This document shows positions 11,345-21,446 of a DNA stretch of 64,000 nt, in pieces. Within the stretch, counting starts at the first letter, position 1. Each line of letters starts with the position of its first letter. The notes beneath the pieces are model-generated. The model saw only the letters and a program-made list of their open reading frames with translations, was not told the DNA's origin and did not search any database. The stretch comes from Marsupella aquatica (taxonomy: Eukaryota > Marchantiophyta). The stretch is from contig OZ316894.1 of the NCBI GenBank assembly GCA_973895155.1, positions 15,314,001 through 15,378,000 of the forward strand, given 5' to 3'. The translations under genes were made by a program, and so were the position numbers.

Positions 11345-11566
11345 TACCAGCCGTGCTGGCGGCGTCACAGGGACGAGGGATGCAATCTCCCCTCCAGCGG
11401 CCCAAAGCTCCTCAAACATGACCCGACAAGATACAGAGTTGAATGCATTAGCCACATCCACCTGAATAACTGCCCAGTTGAGGTGGATATCCAAGATGGC
11501 ACAAAGGCCATGCACCGCACTCTTGCAATCGCCAGGGGTGGCCACAACAAACTGTGTACTAAGCAC
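11345..11566 (-). pseudogene. Non-LTR retrotransposon reverse transcriptase fragment
   Basis: The minus strand reads LSTQFVVATPGDCKSAVHG, then WAVIQVDVANAFNSVSCRVM and EELWAAGGEIASLVP. The block VDVANAFNSVS is the hallmark of LINE-type reverse transcriptases (motif A with its catalytic Asp) and QF.V.TPGDCKSAVH is the preceding motif. About 75 residues survive, truncated at both ends. Confidence 0.65.
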
Positions 11567-13517
11567 ACTTCAAATGAGCCAAATGGTGAAATTTTTGTGT
11601 TGACTCATTGTGCATTCAGGTTTTACGTATCCCCATGGGAAGTTCTTTCTTTCTGGATGCACGTGCAGTCCATCAACATGATTTGTCACAAACAAGAATA
11701 GTTAGTTATGCAAGAACCAAATTTAATTGTTCATGTTTGAGACAAGAGATAGAAATGTAAATATAAAAACAATGGAAAACTGAAAAGTAGAAAATGATGC
11801 TCCCATGGACGGTAGACAAAAACCATACAATTGGGATGGACTAATTGAGAATATTCCCTATCACATTGTGAGTACAATGTAGTCCATCTAAGTTGCAAAA
11901 ATCCATGGGAGCATTTTGACAAACCTAGAGGTCTATCCTAGCTTCATTTTGTTGAAAAGTAACATTTCAAGTAAACAAAGAAAATAATAAAATAAGGATG
12001 AAAGAAAATAATCTTTGAATGAGTTCTGATTGATATATCAATGTTTTTTGGTAATCAGTTTCACTTTTTTATTTAATTTACACATTTTTGAAATAATGAT
12101 AAGTAGAAGAAACTCTTCAACTACTCTAACATTTATCAAGGTAACATAAGAAACCCAAGAAACTTTTCAGTTCCTGTTACATTCACTAAGGTAACTTTAG
12201 AAACCCTTTGGGTCCTATGGATGGAGGAGTAACAAGCAAAGGTAAGAAACACCATGACTACTATATGGGTAGAGGAATACCAATGGACTGTAAGACCTTT
12301 CAACTACTATGGACAAAGTAATATTTTGCATGAACTATATGAAATGTTACATGTATTGTATAGACATAGAGGTCATGAAGGGAAACGTTTTGCATGGAAA
12401 ATTACCCGTGCTATTACCAAGAATGTACTCCTATTTCAATTGTCTTCAATGCAAATTACCCTAAGTAACTTAAAAATTCACTTCATTTTGAATCCTCCCT
12501 TTAATCTTTGTCCTCTTAATATTCTATCTATTCCAATGTGCAATTCTTCATGGCTCCAAACAGTTCAATAAAACAAGTTTACATAACCAACGGTCCTCAA
12601 ACTAATTTTGGTTTTCCAATCTTCACTTGTCATGAATTTATTTTGGGGGAGTTTGTGCGCAAATTGTTTTTTGAGAATTCAAGCATACTGCCATTAGGGA
12701 CTCTGTTAGGTAGTGCAAAATGTGACAAAGACCACTCAATTATATATTTTGTGGAGTCTCCTAGCCTAAGATATGTCATGGAAAGTTGGCTTCTAATTAA
12801 GCCTATTAATACTCTTAATCTTTATTTCCTTGCATGGAATGGATTTCTTATAAATGAATTTTTAATCCACAACAAACCCCACGGGCAGGGCAAACAAGCA
12901 GCCCAAAGGCCAGAGACAACCATCCCGGCCTTCAGAAAGGGGTCTGGAGATAGCAGGAGCATAGGCGATGTCAACCTAACCAGGCAAACCGGGTCACCAA
13001 AAGAGAGACCGCCAAAAACTGCTATCCCCCTTTACCAATCCCCCTTTACCGGGCCTGAGCCCAATCACAAATCAAAGCACCAATAGAAGAGAGGGTGCAA
13101 CAGCCAGCCACTCAATATACCCCCACAAGCCCACAAGGGGTAACCGTCTAGCACAAAGGGAGCGTGGGATCACAAGAGAAAGGGGCATCAAGTCATTTCC
13201 TGCTCCCCAACAATGGATCACACGTCGTCGCTGCTGAGCGAGATCCTCCGTAGCCCATCAATCCTTGCTTTTGCTCCTAGCAGACAAATGTTCTTCCAGC
13301 GTGGGGTTGAACATTGGCTGACAGCATACAAGTTCTCTGTTGTCTCAAAGAGCACAAGGCTTAAATCACAAGAGCGTCTACAACTAGTATGTTGTGTTTC
13401 TTCCTAACCACAAACCCTAAAACCTAAATCTGGTGTAAGACAAATAGTTTGGCATACTAGGTAGCGTCCAATAGCGCCATCAACCCCTGCTTGATTGGCA
13501 GACCCAGCTCAGCTCCC
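11567..13517. other. AT-rich region, no recognisable gene
   Basis: Open frames of 105 and 182 codons exist on the plus strand (12254-12571 and 12538-13086), but their composition is low-complexity and they show no known motif. I do not call them genes. Two copies of an AAGGTAAC...AGAAACCC word occur near 12139 and 12189. Confidence 0.35.
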
Positions 13518-13960
13518 TCAAATAGCATTGGAATACCCTCCAGCATCAACATCATGTGCACAAAGGGAGAAAGCACAAGGAGTGGTCTCCATCATCCCAA
13601 TAAACAATTTACAATCACCTTTGCTAACTCCTATTCTAAGAGCTCTAATACTAGTGAAAAGGCCATCTACTATGATCCGCCAGAGAAAGGTTTTGCTTCT
13701 CACAGCCCACATTCCAGTTCAATTCTGGCCTGGATAGAGACCAAGTCCGATTCAGGCTACTGTGGTCTGAAGTTTTAGGTCTCAAGAATTCTTATACGCT
13801 GCAGTTCTTGATTTTGAAGTCCTTCAGCTGCTTAGCTTTATCAGCCCACCTCCATTGTTTGGCGTAGCTCAGGTAATATTCAGCTCTACAATTGTTGGTG
13901 CCCCACAGGAGCTTAGGAAGGCCCAAGGGGTGAGTGTGTGACTAATCTTGTCGGGTGAGT
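13518..13960 (-). pseudogene. 3' end of a non-LTR element (zf-RVT-like)
   Basis: On the minus strand, frames around 13960-13800 (LGLPKLLWGTNNCRAEYYLS) are followed by 13712-13518 with KTFLWRIIVDGLFTSIRAL. The pattern FLWR...GL.T..AL..G has the shape of the zinc-binding domain found downstream of reverse transcriptase in plant LINEs. The cysteine pattern is damaged (CKLFIGMM). It lies on the wrong side of the 11.4-kb fragment to be its direct continuation, so the two are probably separate insertions. Confidence 0.4.
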
Positions 13961-15610
13961 GCGGAGCCAGGCTCCATTGTAGTGCACAACTTACCGCCAT
14001 TGGGCTTGCTAGTTTAGAAGAAGTCAAGTCAACTGTACAAATGTATATAACGGATTTTGAGGTAAAGTCTTTTCCCCATCATTTCCTTTGTGTAAATCGA
14101 GATTGAATGTTGTGAAGTATCGCGGTCGTCAGTCCCGTATGTGTGCCGATACGCTTGGCCCCGGGGCTTGGCCAAACGCATTATGTGGGTTGTGCACGGG
14201 GTGCAACTGCAGATAGTGGTTGCGAGCCTGGGTTGAGAGCCGCATCAACGGATCTGGGTTGGGATCCGGATCAGAGGCGATGTCACACGAATGACATGGG
14301 TCTGAACACCAAAAACGTCACTATTGGTGCCAAAACCATCTTGTACCTGAGGATCACAAAGGGATGTTGTGAAGGCCGGTAAGCACCAGTTTATGCCTTT
14401 AACACTAGACTATCATAGCAAGGCTCTGTCACACATTACCCAAGCTCAATCCCTAGGAACCAAGGTTGGGAATCAGATCCTCTGCTCATGATAGTTTTGG
14501 TGAGAAGGGGTCTTTATATTGGGCCTGTACATACAGGGCCTAGCGCTATAATGCGCATATGTCTATACGTATGCTTACTGTCATAGGTATATTTCTATTC
14601 CACCGCCGGAATGTACCCATAAACCAGTGACTCTTGACTGATTCCCGACTTAGGGACTTCTAAGCCATTGCCCCACCACTTTGCCATTCCACTCTCAGCA
14701 ATCAGAGCTGTGACAATCCTCACCCAACCCACTTCAATGCACCCGGTACACCTCTCAATGGCCCACTCAGTGGCGCTGCTAGCCCCATCATACACTCAGA
14801 TTGCCTCACACACACACACATCCATGAGAGAAATGAGGCCTGAGAGGAAAACTCCATTAGATTCAAAGATGTGCACAATAGTTCACTGAGAACACTTGAT
14901 CCAAACAATAGGCCCAAAGGCTGTCTACTCTAGATTGCGATGTGCTTGCCTTGCAAGCCCGTTGTCTGGGGGAAAAATGTGGTTCTTGAGGAAGCACCGG
15001 GCCTATGGCTGCTAGTGTCAAGAGAGAACTTAAGTTAAGATCATGATTACTATTCTAGACTCGGTAGCAGACACCACAAGGAACGGTTCCGTGGATGAAA
15101 GCACAACATCATAACCCTTTTCTCCATACCTACGGACTATTGCCTCGTTGGCAGCTACCTTGGGTCGAGTTACAAAATGAATATCTCCCAACGAGAAAGA
15201 AACGGGAGGCTCATCGGAGGGAGGTTTGTTGAGATCCATCTCAATACAAGATAAAAATTGTGCAAGCCCAATCCTGCCCGTAAACTACATAAGGGTATAC
15301 AATTGGCTCTATTGAATTTAATACCGCAGTTGCAAATGCTTCTCCAAAGTGAAAAGTCATATGCTGACGCATTATCTCTTTTTGGAGTACATGAATTCTA
15401 ATAAGGAAAGGATTAGGGAGAGGAAGAATAGGTACTGGTCTGGGCATTATCGTACTATCAAATATTCCATCCAACTAATTTTCATTCTAATGACAAGAGA
15501 TAGAATCATTCAACAAAAAGATCATCTATTTCAAACAAATATCATGCATTGAGTTAACTCTAAGTATATACATGCAGATGTTTATCTTAATAGGTTGATC
15601 TTCTTTTGAA
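13961..15610. other. Region without recognisable gene
   Basis: A few frames of 60-80 codons occur on either strand (for example minus 15239-15030, beginning MDLNKPPSDEPPVSFSLGD), none with a motif I know. Near 14145-14175 a short inverted repeat, CTTGGCC...GGCTTGGCC, is visible. It may be remnants of older elements. Confidence 0.3.
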
Positions 15611-15614
15611 TGAA

Positions 15615-15887
15615 AATACTATCTGAAGGTCCAACTCATACAAAATACCTCTGGCCGAGCCGAAGCTCTAAGCAAGAGTGCATGAGTGGGTCTACTTCAT
15701 AAGGATTTCACCCAAAAGGGAGCATATGATGTCAAGGCATTGTTGAGCACTTTCCAACTCTTTAGAACTTAATAACCATCTCCTATCAAATGACAACACT
15801 TTCTGAAGGTCCGACTCATACAAAATATCCCTGGCCGAGCCGAAGCTCTAAGCAAGAGTGCATGAGTGGGTCTACTTTATAAGGGTT
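15615..15887. repeat. Direct repeat, about 95 bp, two copies
   Basis: A block of about 95 bp starting TATCTGAAGGTCC/TTTCTGAAGGTCC and including CTGGCCGAGCCGAAGCTCTA and GCAAGAGTGCATGAGTGGGT occurs at about 15618-15710 and again about 178 bp further at 15796-15888. The copies differ at a handful of positions. Confidence 0.85.
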
Positions 15888-16107
15888 ATATTCATAGAAG
15901 AGATCATCAAGTCCAATGGATTTTTAAGACTTCACAACCTAGTTGATGAAAAATGGGGAGTGAGGGGAGAGAGCCCCTCTCCTCTTTATTTATAGTGCTC
16001 ACACTTCAAACACACAGATCAAGCATGGCACACGGATGGAAGCCATGTGTCACACATCCAAGGCAAGTAAGTGTGCTAGTACTGTAGTTACGTGAGTGGA
16101 GCAACTG

Positions 16108-16355
16108 TAGACAGTACACTGTAGTATGCACACTGTAGATCGTACACTATAGCATGCATACTGTAGATCATACACTGTAACATGCACACTGTAGATCGTA
16201 CACTGTAGCATGCACACTGTAGATCGTACACTGTAGGTCTTGCACTGTAGCATGCACACTGTAGATCGAACAATATAGCATGCATACTGTAGACCGTGTA
16301 CTGTAGCATGCACACTGTAGGTTGTGCACTGTAGCATGCACACTATAGACTGCAT
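16108..16355. repeat. 28-bp minisatellite (CACTGTAG/GCATGCA)
   Basis: About nine degenerate copies of a unit of about 28 bp containing CACTGTAGATCGT and ACACTGTAGCATGCA. Open frames across it on the minus strand are by-products of the repeat. Confidence 0.85.
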
Positions 16356-16437
16356 ATGCGAGAATTTAAACTACTATCCTATACTACTAAGCTATACTTA
16401 GGAGAAACTTACTAAACAAAGAATCCCCACGACATAT

Positions 16438-16603
16438 CACCCCTACTAAACCTGTGCAGCCTCCGGTCTGCACCACACTTTAATAGTCACCCCTACTAAT
16501 TTTGTGCATCTTGTAGTCTGCACCACACTTAATAGTCACCTCTACTAATCTTGTGCATCTTGTAGTCTGCACCACACTTAATAGTCACCCCTACTAATCT
16601 TTT
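16438..16603. repeat. 49-50-bp tandem repeat
   Basis: Units start at 16438, 16488, 16537 and 16586 with CACCCCTACTAA...CTGCACCACACTTAATAGT. Three complete copies and a partial fourth. Confidence 0.85.
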
Positions 16604-16606
16604 ACT

Positions 16607-16846
16607 TTACTCAATGAATATTTCTTCCTCTTGCTTTTCAGGTTCTTCATCTTCTTCTTCTTCTTCCTCTTCTTGGTCTGAATCGATGGGATCTTCCTCT
16701 AAAAAACGTGTTCGCCTTTTGAATATTTTCACTCTCTTTCCTGCATAAGGTACACGATGAATTGCTCCATCCAATTCACGCTGAGTTGCTGCTGAATTGA
16801 TACCGAGTGCGTCATGACAAGAGAAGGAGGAGTTCAGGTTTTTCAC
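16607..16846 (-). CDS. Small acidic hypothetical frame
   Basis: 79 codons with an ATG at 16846 and a strongly acidic C-terminal tail of Glu and Asp after FKRRTRFLEEDPIDSD. It ends right beside the start of copia D, so it may be the surviving end of a longer gene cut by that element. No family recognised. Confidence 0.25.
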   Translation of the reverse strand: MKNLNSSFSCHDALGINSAATQRELDGAIHRVPYAGKRVKIFKRRTRFLEEDPIDSDQEEEEEEEDEEPEKQEEEIFIE

Positions 16847-16988
16847 AGGCTATGAAGCTTGTTCCCATCTGAACTAGGTTTCTCTTTGTGACGTCCGACT
16901 TGGTGGAAGAAACGCGAAGTGCTACGGCTCAACGGTTTGATCACGGCGAGGCAGTCGTTATGAGCCTGGGATTGGCACTTGACGCGGA

Positions 16989-17621
16989 GTGAGTGTGACA
17001 CGATGGAAACTTAACCTCTATTGTGTGATGCTATACCTCAAGCCGCATATCATCAAGAAGTTGGATGATTATGACAATTGCGCATCACTATTCAAGGCCC
17101 TTAGAGAAAAGTACTATCGAGAAGATGCATCAGACCGGCTGTACAAGAAATCTCTCTTGATGAGCCTCAGACTCAAGGAAGGGAGCAAGCTGCAGGATCA
17201 TCTGGATGAGTTTGACAGCCTAGCGATGGATCTGTCAAACTTGGGTAAAGGAGTTGAAGATGAGGATAAGACCTTGCTTCTGCTAAGCTCCTTACCGTCA
17301 TCTTATCAGGGCTTGAAATAGGTGCTTTTGTACAGAGATCTAAAGTCCATTTCGTATGATGAGGTGGTGAGTTCTCTACTGTCAGATGATGCACAGAAGA
17401 AGCTAGGTCAAGCACAGACAACATCTTCTTTTGGCACTACACTGAACGTGAAACATGGAAGACCAGCGCAGCGCACAAATTGGCATAACAGATTTAGATC
17501 TACATCACAAGGGAGATCTAAATCCATAGGAAAATTGCAAGAGAGAAAACCTCTTGCATGTTGGAGATGTGGCACACATAAAAAGGGATTGTTAAGTAAA
17601 GGACCCTACCGCATCAACTAA
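16989..17621 (+). pseudogene. Copia D gag
   Basis: HIIKKLDDYDNCASLFKAL and REDASDRLYKKSLLMSLRL match copia A gag. A TAG just after GLK, at about 17319-17321, interrupts it where copia A has Gln. The frame resumes with YRDLKSISYDEVV. The zinc knuckle is reduced to CWRCGTHKKG, after which the frame is lost. Inactive. Confidence 0.8.
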
Positions 17622-17700
17622 CGCGGCATCGAGCGCACATGAGGTAGATTTACTCGATGATGATGATATATTGTGATGCCAAGGTTTTGCTCTCAACGTA

Positions 17701-18636
17701 GTGTCAAATCTAGATAGTGATGACTGGATTCTAGATAGTGCATGTATTTTTCACATTTTCTCTAGGAGAGATTTTTTCAGTTCTTACACGATTTCCAACG
17801 GTTCAATGTTGATGGGAAATGGAATCCCATGTCAAGTTGTTGGACTTGGATCTGTTAGATTTCAGATGTTTGATGGTGTTGTGAGAACGTTGAGGAATGT
17901 GAGACATATTCCCAGCATGATGAAAAATCTCATTTCACTTGGAGTTTTAGAAGCAAATGGCCATCGGTGGAGTTCTACTAATGGTGTTCTTCAGGTTTTA
18001 ACTGGTACTAAAGTTGTATTGAAGGGAAAGAGACATAAAAATCTATACGTTTTGGAGGGCAATATAATGTGTGATGAAGCCAATGTAACCTTATCTCATG
18101 AGCAGACGGCCCAACTGTGGCACTTCCGTTTGGGCCACATGAGTGAAATAAGTTTGGTTATTCTTCAGAAAAAAGGATTACTTTCTAATTTGCAATCTTG
18201 TAAGTTTGAATTCTGTGAGCATTGTGTGCTTGGGAAGTAGCACAGGAAACCCTTCGGAGTTGGAACTCACATCAGCAAGGAGGTACTTGAGTATGTACAT
18301 AGTGATGTGTGGGGTCCAGCCCCTACTCCTTCACATTCTGGACGGTTATACTATGTCACGTTCATAGACGATTACTCAAGGTATATGTGGATATACTTTC
18401 TACACAATAAGTCTGATGTTTTTGCCACTTTTAAGGAGTGGAAAGCCCAAGTTGAGAATCAGACTGGTAATAAGGTGAGATATCTTTGATCGGATAACAA
18501 CGGTGAATACGGTTTCGGGGAATTTGGAATGTAAGGAGCATGGGATTACCCGTCATCTCCCAACAAGTTATACTCCTCAGCAGAATGGTGTTTTTGAGAG
18601 GCTCAACCGAACACTATTGGAATGCTTGAGGAGTAT
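17701..18636 (+). pseudogene. Copia D protease and integrase, truncated
   Basis: WILDSACIFHIFSRRDFF is the protease region, where the usual DSGAS motif has decayed to DSACI. LWHFRLGHMSEISL and CKFEFCEHCVLGK give the HHCC zinc-binding domain. A TAG at 18238-18240 follows, then HSDVWGP, TFIDDYSRYMWIYF and YTPQQNGVFERLNRTLLE from the integrase core, with another stop and frameshift around the second catalytic Asp. Coding ends at the CACTACAACA terminus at 18637. Confidence 0.8.
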
Positions 18637-18644
18637 CACTACAA

Positions 18645-19330
18645 CACTATCGGCCGGTTTTGCGAAGACAATCTCATCGCAACTAACAAGCCCCTGATTT
18701 TCATAATTCTGGCTATTGCGAACATACGCGCATCGCACCCCCTTCGCACTTTGCGAACCTAATAACTTCGCACGCGGACCATCGCAACGGCATCGCAACA
18801 TCATGGCAAACTGAGAAGCTGAGAGGTTCGCAATATTCAATACTTCTGCGATCTATTATACGTCGCATAAGGTTCGCAAACATACACGCACACGTCCCGC
18901 GTGGGCATAAATATTTGAGACGGATTTACCATCGCATCATATTTGCGATTGATACTGGTTCAATTGTTTTGATGGGGATTGTATGACAAAGAGCGATACC
19001 GGTGATTTCAGAAGTTTGTGAACGGTTGCGATTAGGAAAGTGCGATCCTAGAAGTATCACAAAAACCCGACATATTTGGATCTGAAGTTCTGAAGTAATT
19101 GACTCAAAAAGTGCGACGCCTTGGGGTTAATATTGTGCGATGGGAATGAGTTCTTAAAGGGTTCGCAAAATTATGATCACACAGGATTCAATACATTATT
19201 TGCGAGGGGTTTTCCTTGGAACCCAATGTGGAAGGCAAAATTGTTGTTTTATAAAATGGAAAAGCATGAACAAAATGATAGGGCTTCAAAGAACCCTATA
19301 CATGGACAAGAGGGGGGAAATATCTGATGC
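18645..19330. repeat. Subterminal TTGCGA/TTCGCA repeat cluster 1
   Basis: About twenty copies of TTGCGA or its complement TCGCAA in both orientations within about 600 bp, for example TTTTGCGAAG at the extreme left, CATCGCAACGGCATCGCAAC near 18785 and GGTTCGCAAAATT near 19158. In En/Spm-type transposons such clusters bind TnpA and are needed for transposition. Confidence 0.75.
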
Positions 19331-19420
19331 TAGGTCCGCCATTCTAAACCTATGCTGCCTCTTCCTACCCTAAGCTCCGGCATGACAAGTCACTCTCATG
19401 CATGTATCTCTACAAAATAA

Positions 19421-19783
19421 CTAGAATGGGCTCTTGCAGCTCCTCTTGGTTGGCTTCTTGGCTGGCTTCTTGCCCTTATCCTTCCGGGGATCCTGTTGGT
19501 GACGGGTGTGTGATGGCCGTCGGCGCTCCTGCTCCTGCTCCTGCTCCTGCTGCTCCTCTGGCTCCTCCTGCCCCTCCTGCTCCTCCTCCTCATCCTCAGG
19601 GTCCTCCTCCTCCCCCTGGTCATCAACGTGTGCTGATGACACACGACTACCACCACTACCACGGTGGGAAGAACCTACCTCACGACTACTCCCCCCCCGA
19701 GCACCACTAGTACTAGGAGTAGCCCCCTCATCGTCATCACTACTGGTCACATCAGCACCCGACCCCTCAGGCTCATCCGAATC
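19421..19783 (-). pseudogene. Outer-element gene 1, exon 3
   Basis: Starts after an acceptor GGATGCAG and encodes 120 residues beginning DSDEPEGSGADVTSSDDDEG. It then has Ser/Gly-rich, highly acidic Glu/Gln-rich and finally basic segments, with a stop at 19421. The phase at its start (0) fits exon 2. It is the C-terminal part of the gene whose exon 1 lies at 58298. A low-complexity acid-base tail is common in TnpA/TNP1-type proteins. The exon is intact but separated from its upstream exons by about 37 kb of later insertions. Confidence 0.65.
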
Positions 19784-19877
19784 CTGCATCCATTACATAT
19801 CATTAGTTTCCGCAAGACATAAAGGGTCACTCACAATGTTCGCATGCTAATCATATGGTTCACACTTAGACACTTAC

Positions 19878-19979
19878 AGTAGCCAACTCGGCATCTACCA
19901 TTGCAAAGAGGTACTTTCGTCCATGCTCTATCGCCACCTCAATATGCTTTTTTGATATCTTCCTTTTGTACCTCCGATA
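19878..19979 (-). pseudogene. Outer-element gene 1, exon 2
   Basis: A 102-bp exon between acceptor ATGGCAG and donor GTAAGTGT, exactly 34 codons in phase 0, including RRYKRKISKKHIEVAIEHGR and KYLFAMVDAELAT. It is too short for ordinary frame searches. The coding pattern and both splice sites agree with exons 1 and 3. Confidence 0.65.
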
Positions 19980-20097
19980 CTGCCATGCATAAAACCAATT
20001 AAAATTGGTTAAATTTGCCCTTAAGCATACCCTATAGCCACAAGTGACGCCTAAATCCTCAACTACTAAACATGACCCAAAAAAAATTTAAAATTCA

Positions 20098-20285
20098 AAT
20101 TTGCGAACCTATAAGCATAGCAACTTGCGAACCACCTTTTTTTGCGAAGGCGTTGCGATGGAGTTTGCGATGCGCATTTGTTCGCAAAGGCATCGGAAAA
20201 TTGAAATGGAAAAAGTCTATGATAGACTTTGCGAGGGGTTTGCAAACAAATACGCATCGCAACACCTTCGCAAACTGTGTTCCCG
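20098..20285. repeat. TTGCGA/TTCGCA cluster 2, in intron 1 of the outer gene
   Basis: Nine or so copies of the same hexamer, such as ACTTGCGAACC, GGCGTTGCGATGG and CACCTTCGCAAAC, in the intron of outer-element gene 1 just before the inner CACTA insertion. Confidence 0.7.
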
Positions 20286-20354
20286 AGAGTTTTTAAAAAT
20301 TTGCCAGAAATTCTAAGTGTCAGAGTTGCCCTAAACTAGTAACCAAGCAAGCAT

Positions 20355-20372
20355 CACTAGTAGAAACCGGGG
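20355..20372 (+). repeat. Inner CACTA left terminal inverted repeat
   Basis: CACTAGTAGAAACCGGGG, preceded by CAT. Confidence 0.95.
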
Positions 20373-20394
20373 GGTATTTAGACCCCATTAAACG

Positions 20395-20640
20395 ACTATT
20401 CAGTACCGGATAGGACTTGGAAACGACTGGGAAGGACTCCAGTCCTTTATAGGACTGCGAGTCGTATGTTTTGTTACTATAATCAACTGAGTCCTTTATA
20501 GAACTGGTTTATAAGTCGTTTAATAGACTGGATTTTCAGTCTATTTTAGTCTTTGTGTGGGTAGCTTTGGTGAGTCGTTTTCAGTCTTTTATGGGCTGAG
20601 ATGGTGAGTCGTTGGGAACGACTAAAAAGGTTATGGAGGG
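20395..20640. repeat. Inner CACTA left subterminal repeats
   Basis: Repeated GAGTCGTT, AACGACT, AGTCCTTTATAG and CAGTCTTTT words in both orientations. Similar words recur close to the right end. Confidence 0.7.
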
Positions 20641-20758
20641 TAGTCTTTAAATATACTTTGTGGGGTATGTATAAGTCTTTCATGTCAACTGGATATGAGT
20701 GATGAAGACCCCACTATACTACTTGGAATGAACCCACTCTTGTGCACAAATAACATAT

Positions 20759-20907
20759 TGTTGTAGCTCATCAACAACTAACTCCTTTATTCATTCCTCT
20801 TCCAATACATATAGTCCCTTAGGCAGGTAGGGTAGTTAGGCGGTTAGTCTTAACCAACTGTGGTAGGTCTAACCTTAGTTAGGCTAGAGTTAACTCGGGT
20901 TACAACA
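20759..20907 (-). repeat. Copia B 3' LTR
   Basis: 149 bp, TGTTGTAGCTC...GGTTACAACA on the plus strand. No difference seen to 26376-26524. Confidence 0.95.
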
Positions 20908-20918
20908 CTCCCCCTTGG
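20908..20918 (-). promoter_or_regulatory. Copia B polypurine tract
   Basis: On the coding strand, AAGGGGGAG abuts the 3' LTR. Confidence 0.8.
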
Positions 20919-21446
20919 GTGTAACATGGTCTTGGGAAGGAATGTTGCACCCACATTTAGTTTACTCTAGGTGGTGGGAATGTAACCTCATTAAAACCCC
21001 CCCTCCTTTCTTGTGGGGGGAAAGAGTGTTACCATTCCTTCTTAAAAATGTAATTCGTAAGTGTAATTGTGTTGTGTTAGTGGTAAATTACTTGTAAAGT
21101 CTAGTGTAGGTAATAGGAATGAAGTGTAAACGCCCTAATGTATTTGCGGATTGTGTGGTCGATTGTTTCGTTTGTGAGTAGGGAGCTCTTCGGTTCGAGT
21201 GGGGGAAGATTCGCTTTCGATTGCTTCACGTTGTAAGTGGATTCGGAGATGGAGGTCGGGCGAATCTCCCCCTGAAGGTTGCCAGTTGAGCTTCTCACTG
21301 TCGATGGTCGAATCGATGTTGGTTCTTGTTTCTCCCAGGTTCGTTGTTGCGGCTCCTCCATGTTTCTAAGTGCTTCACCGAGTGATTCTTTGTGACCTGG
21401 CGTACCTGTGATGTCGTGTCTGCATTCCGATCATTGTGTCTCGAGT

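Larger units (their letters stand above)
16855..18636 (+). mobile_element. Copia D: broken copia fragment, same family as copia A
   Basis: The 5' leader (16855-17000) and gag match copia A, but no LTR is present on the left. Coding order is gag, a degraded zinc knuckle, protease, GAG-pre-integrase and integrase. The element stops abruptly at 18636 inside the integrase, where the outer CACTA-like element begins. The remaining part (reverse transcriptase, RNase H, 3' LTR) is not in the window and is expected beyond the right end of the outer element. Confidence 0.8.

Noticed and set aside
12254-13086. Plus-strand protein-coding genes of 105 and 182 codons
   Set aside because: No known motif, AT-rich codon composition and no splice or start context. 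Probably chance.
16050-16355. Overlapping 75-101-codon frames on the minus strand
   Set aside because: They are produced by the 28-bp minisatellite and have the repeat's periodic Cys/Tyr composition.
19402-19850. Pro-rich and Ser/Cys-rich plus-strand frames
   Set aside because: They are complements of the acidic exon 3 of outer-element gene 1, which has matching splice sites and phase.
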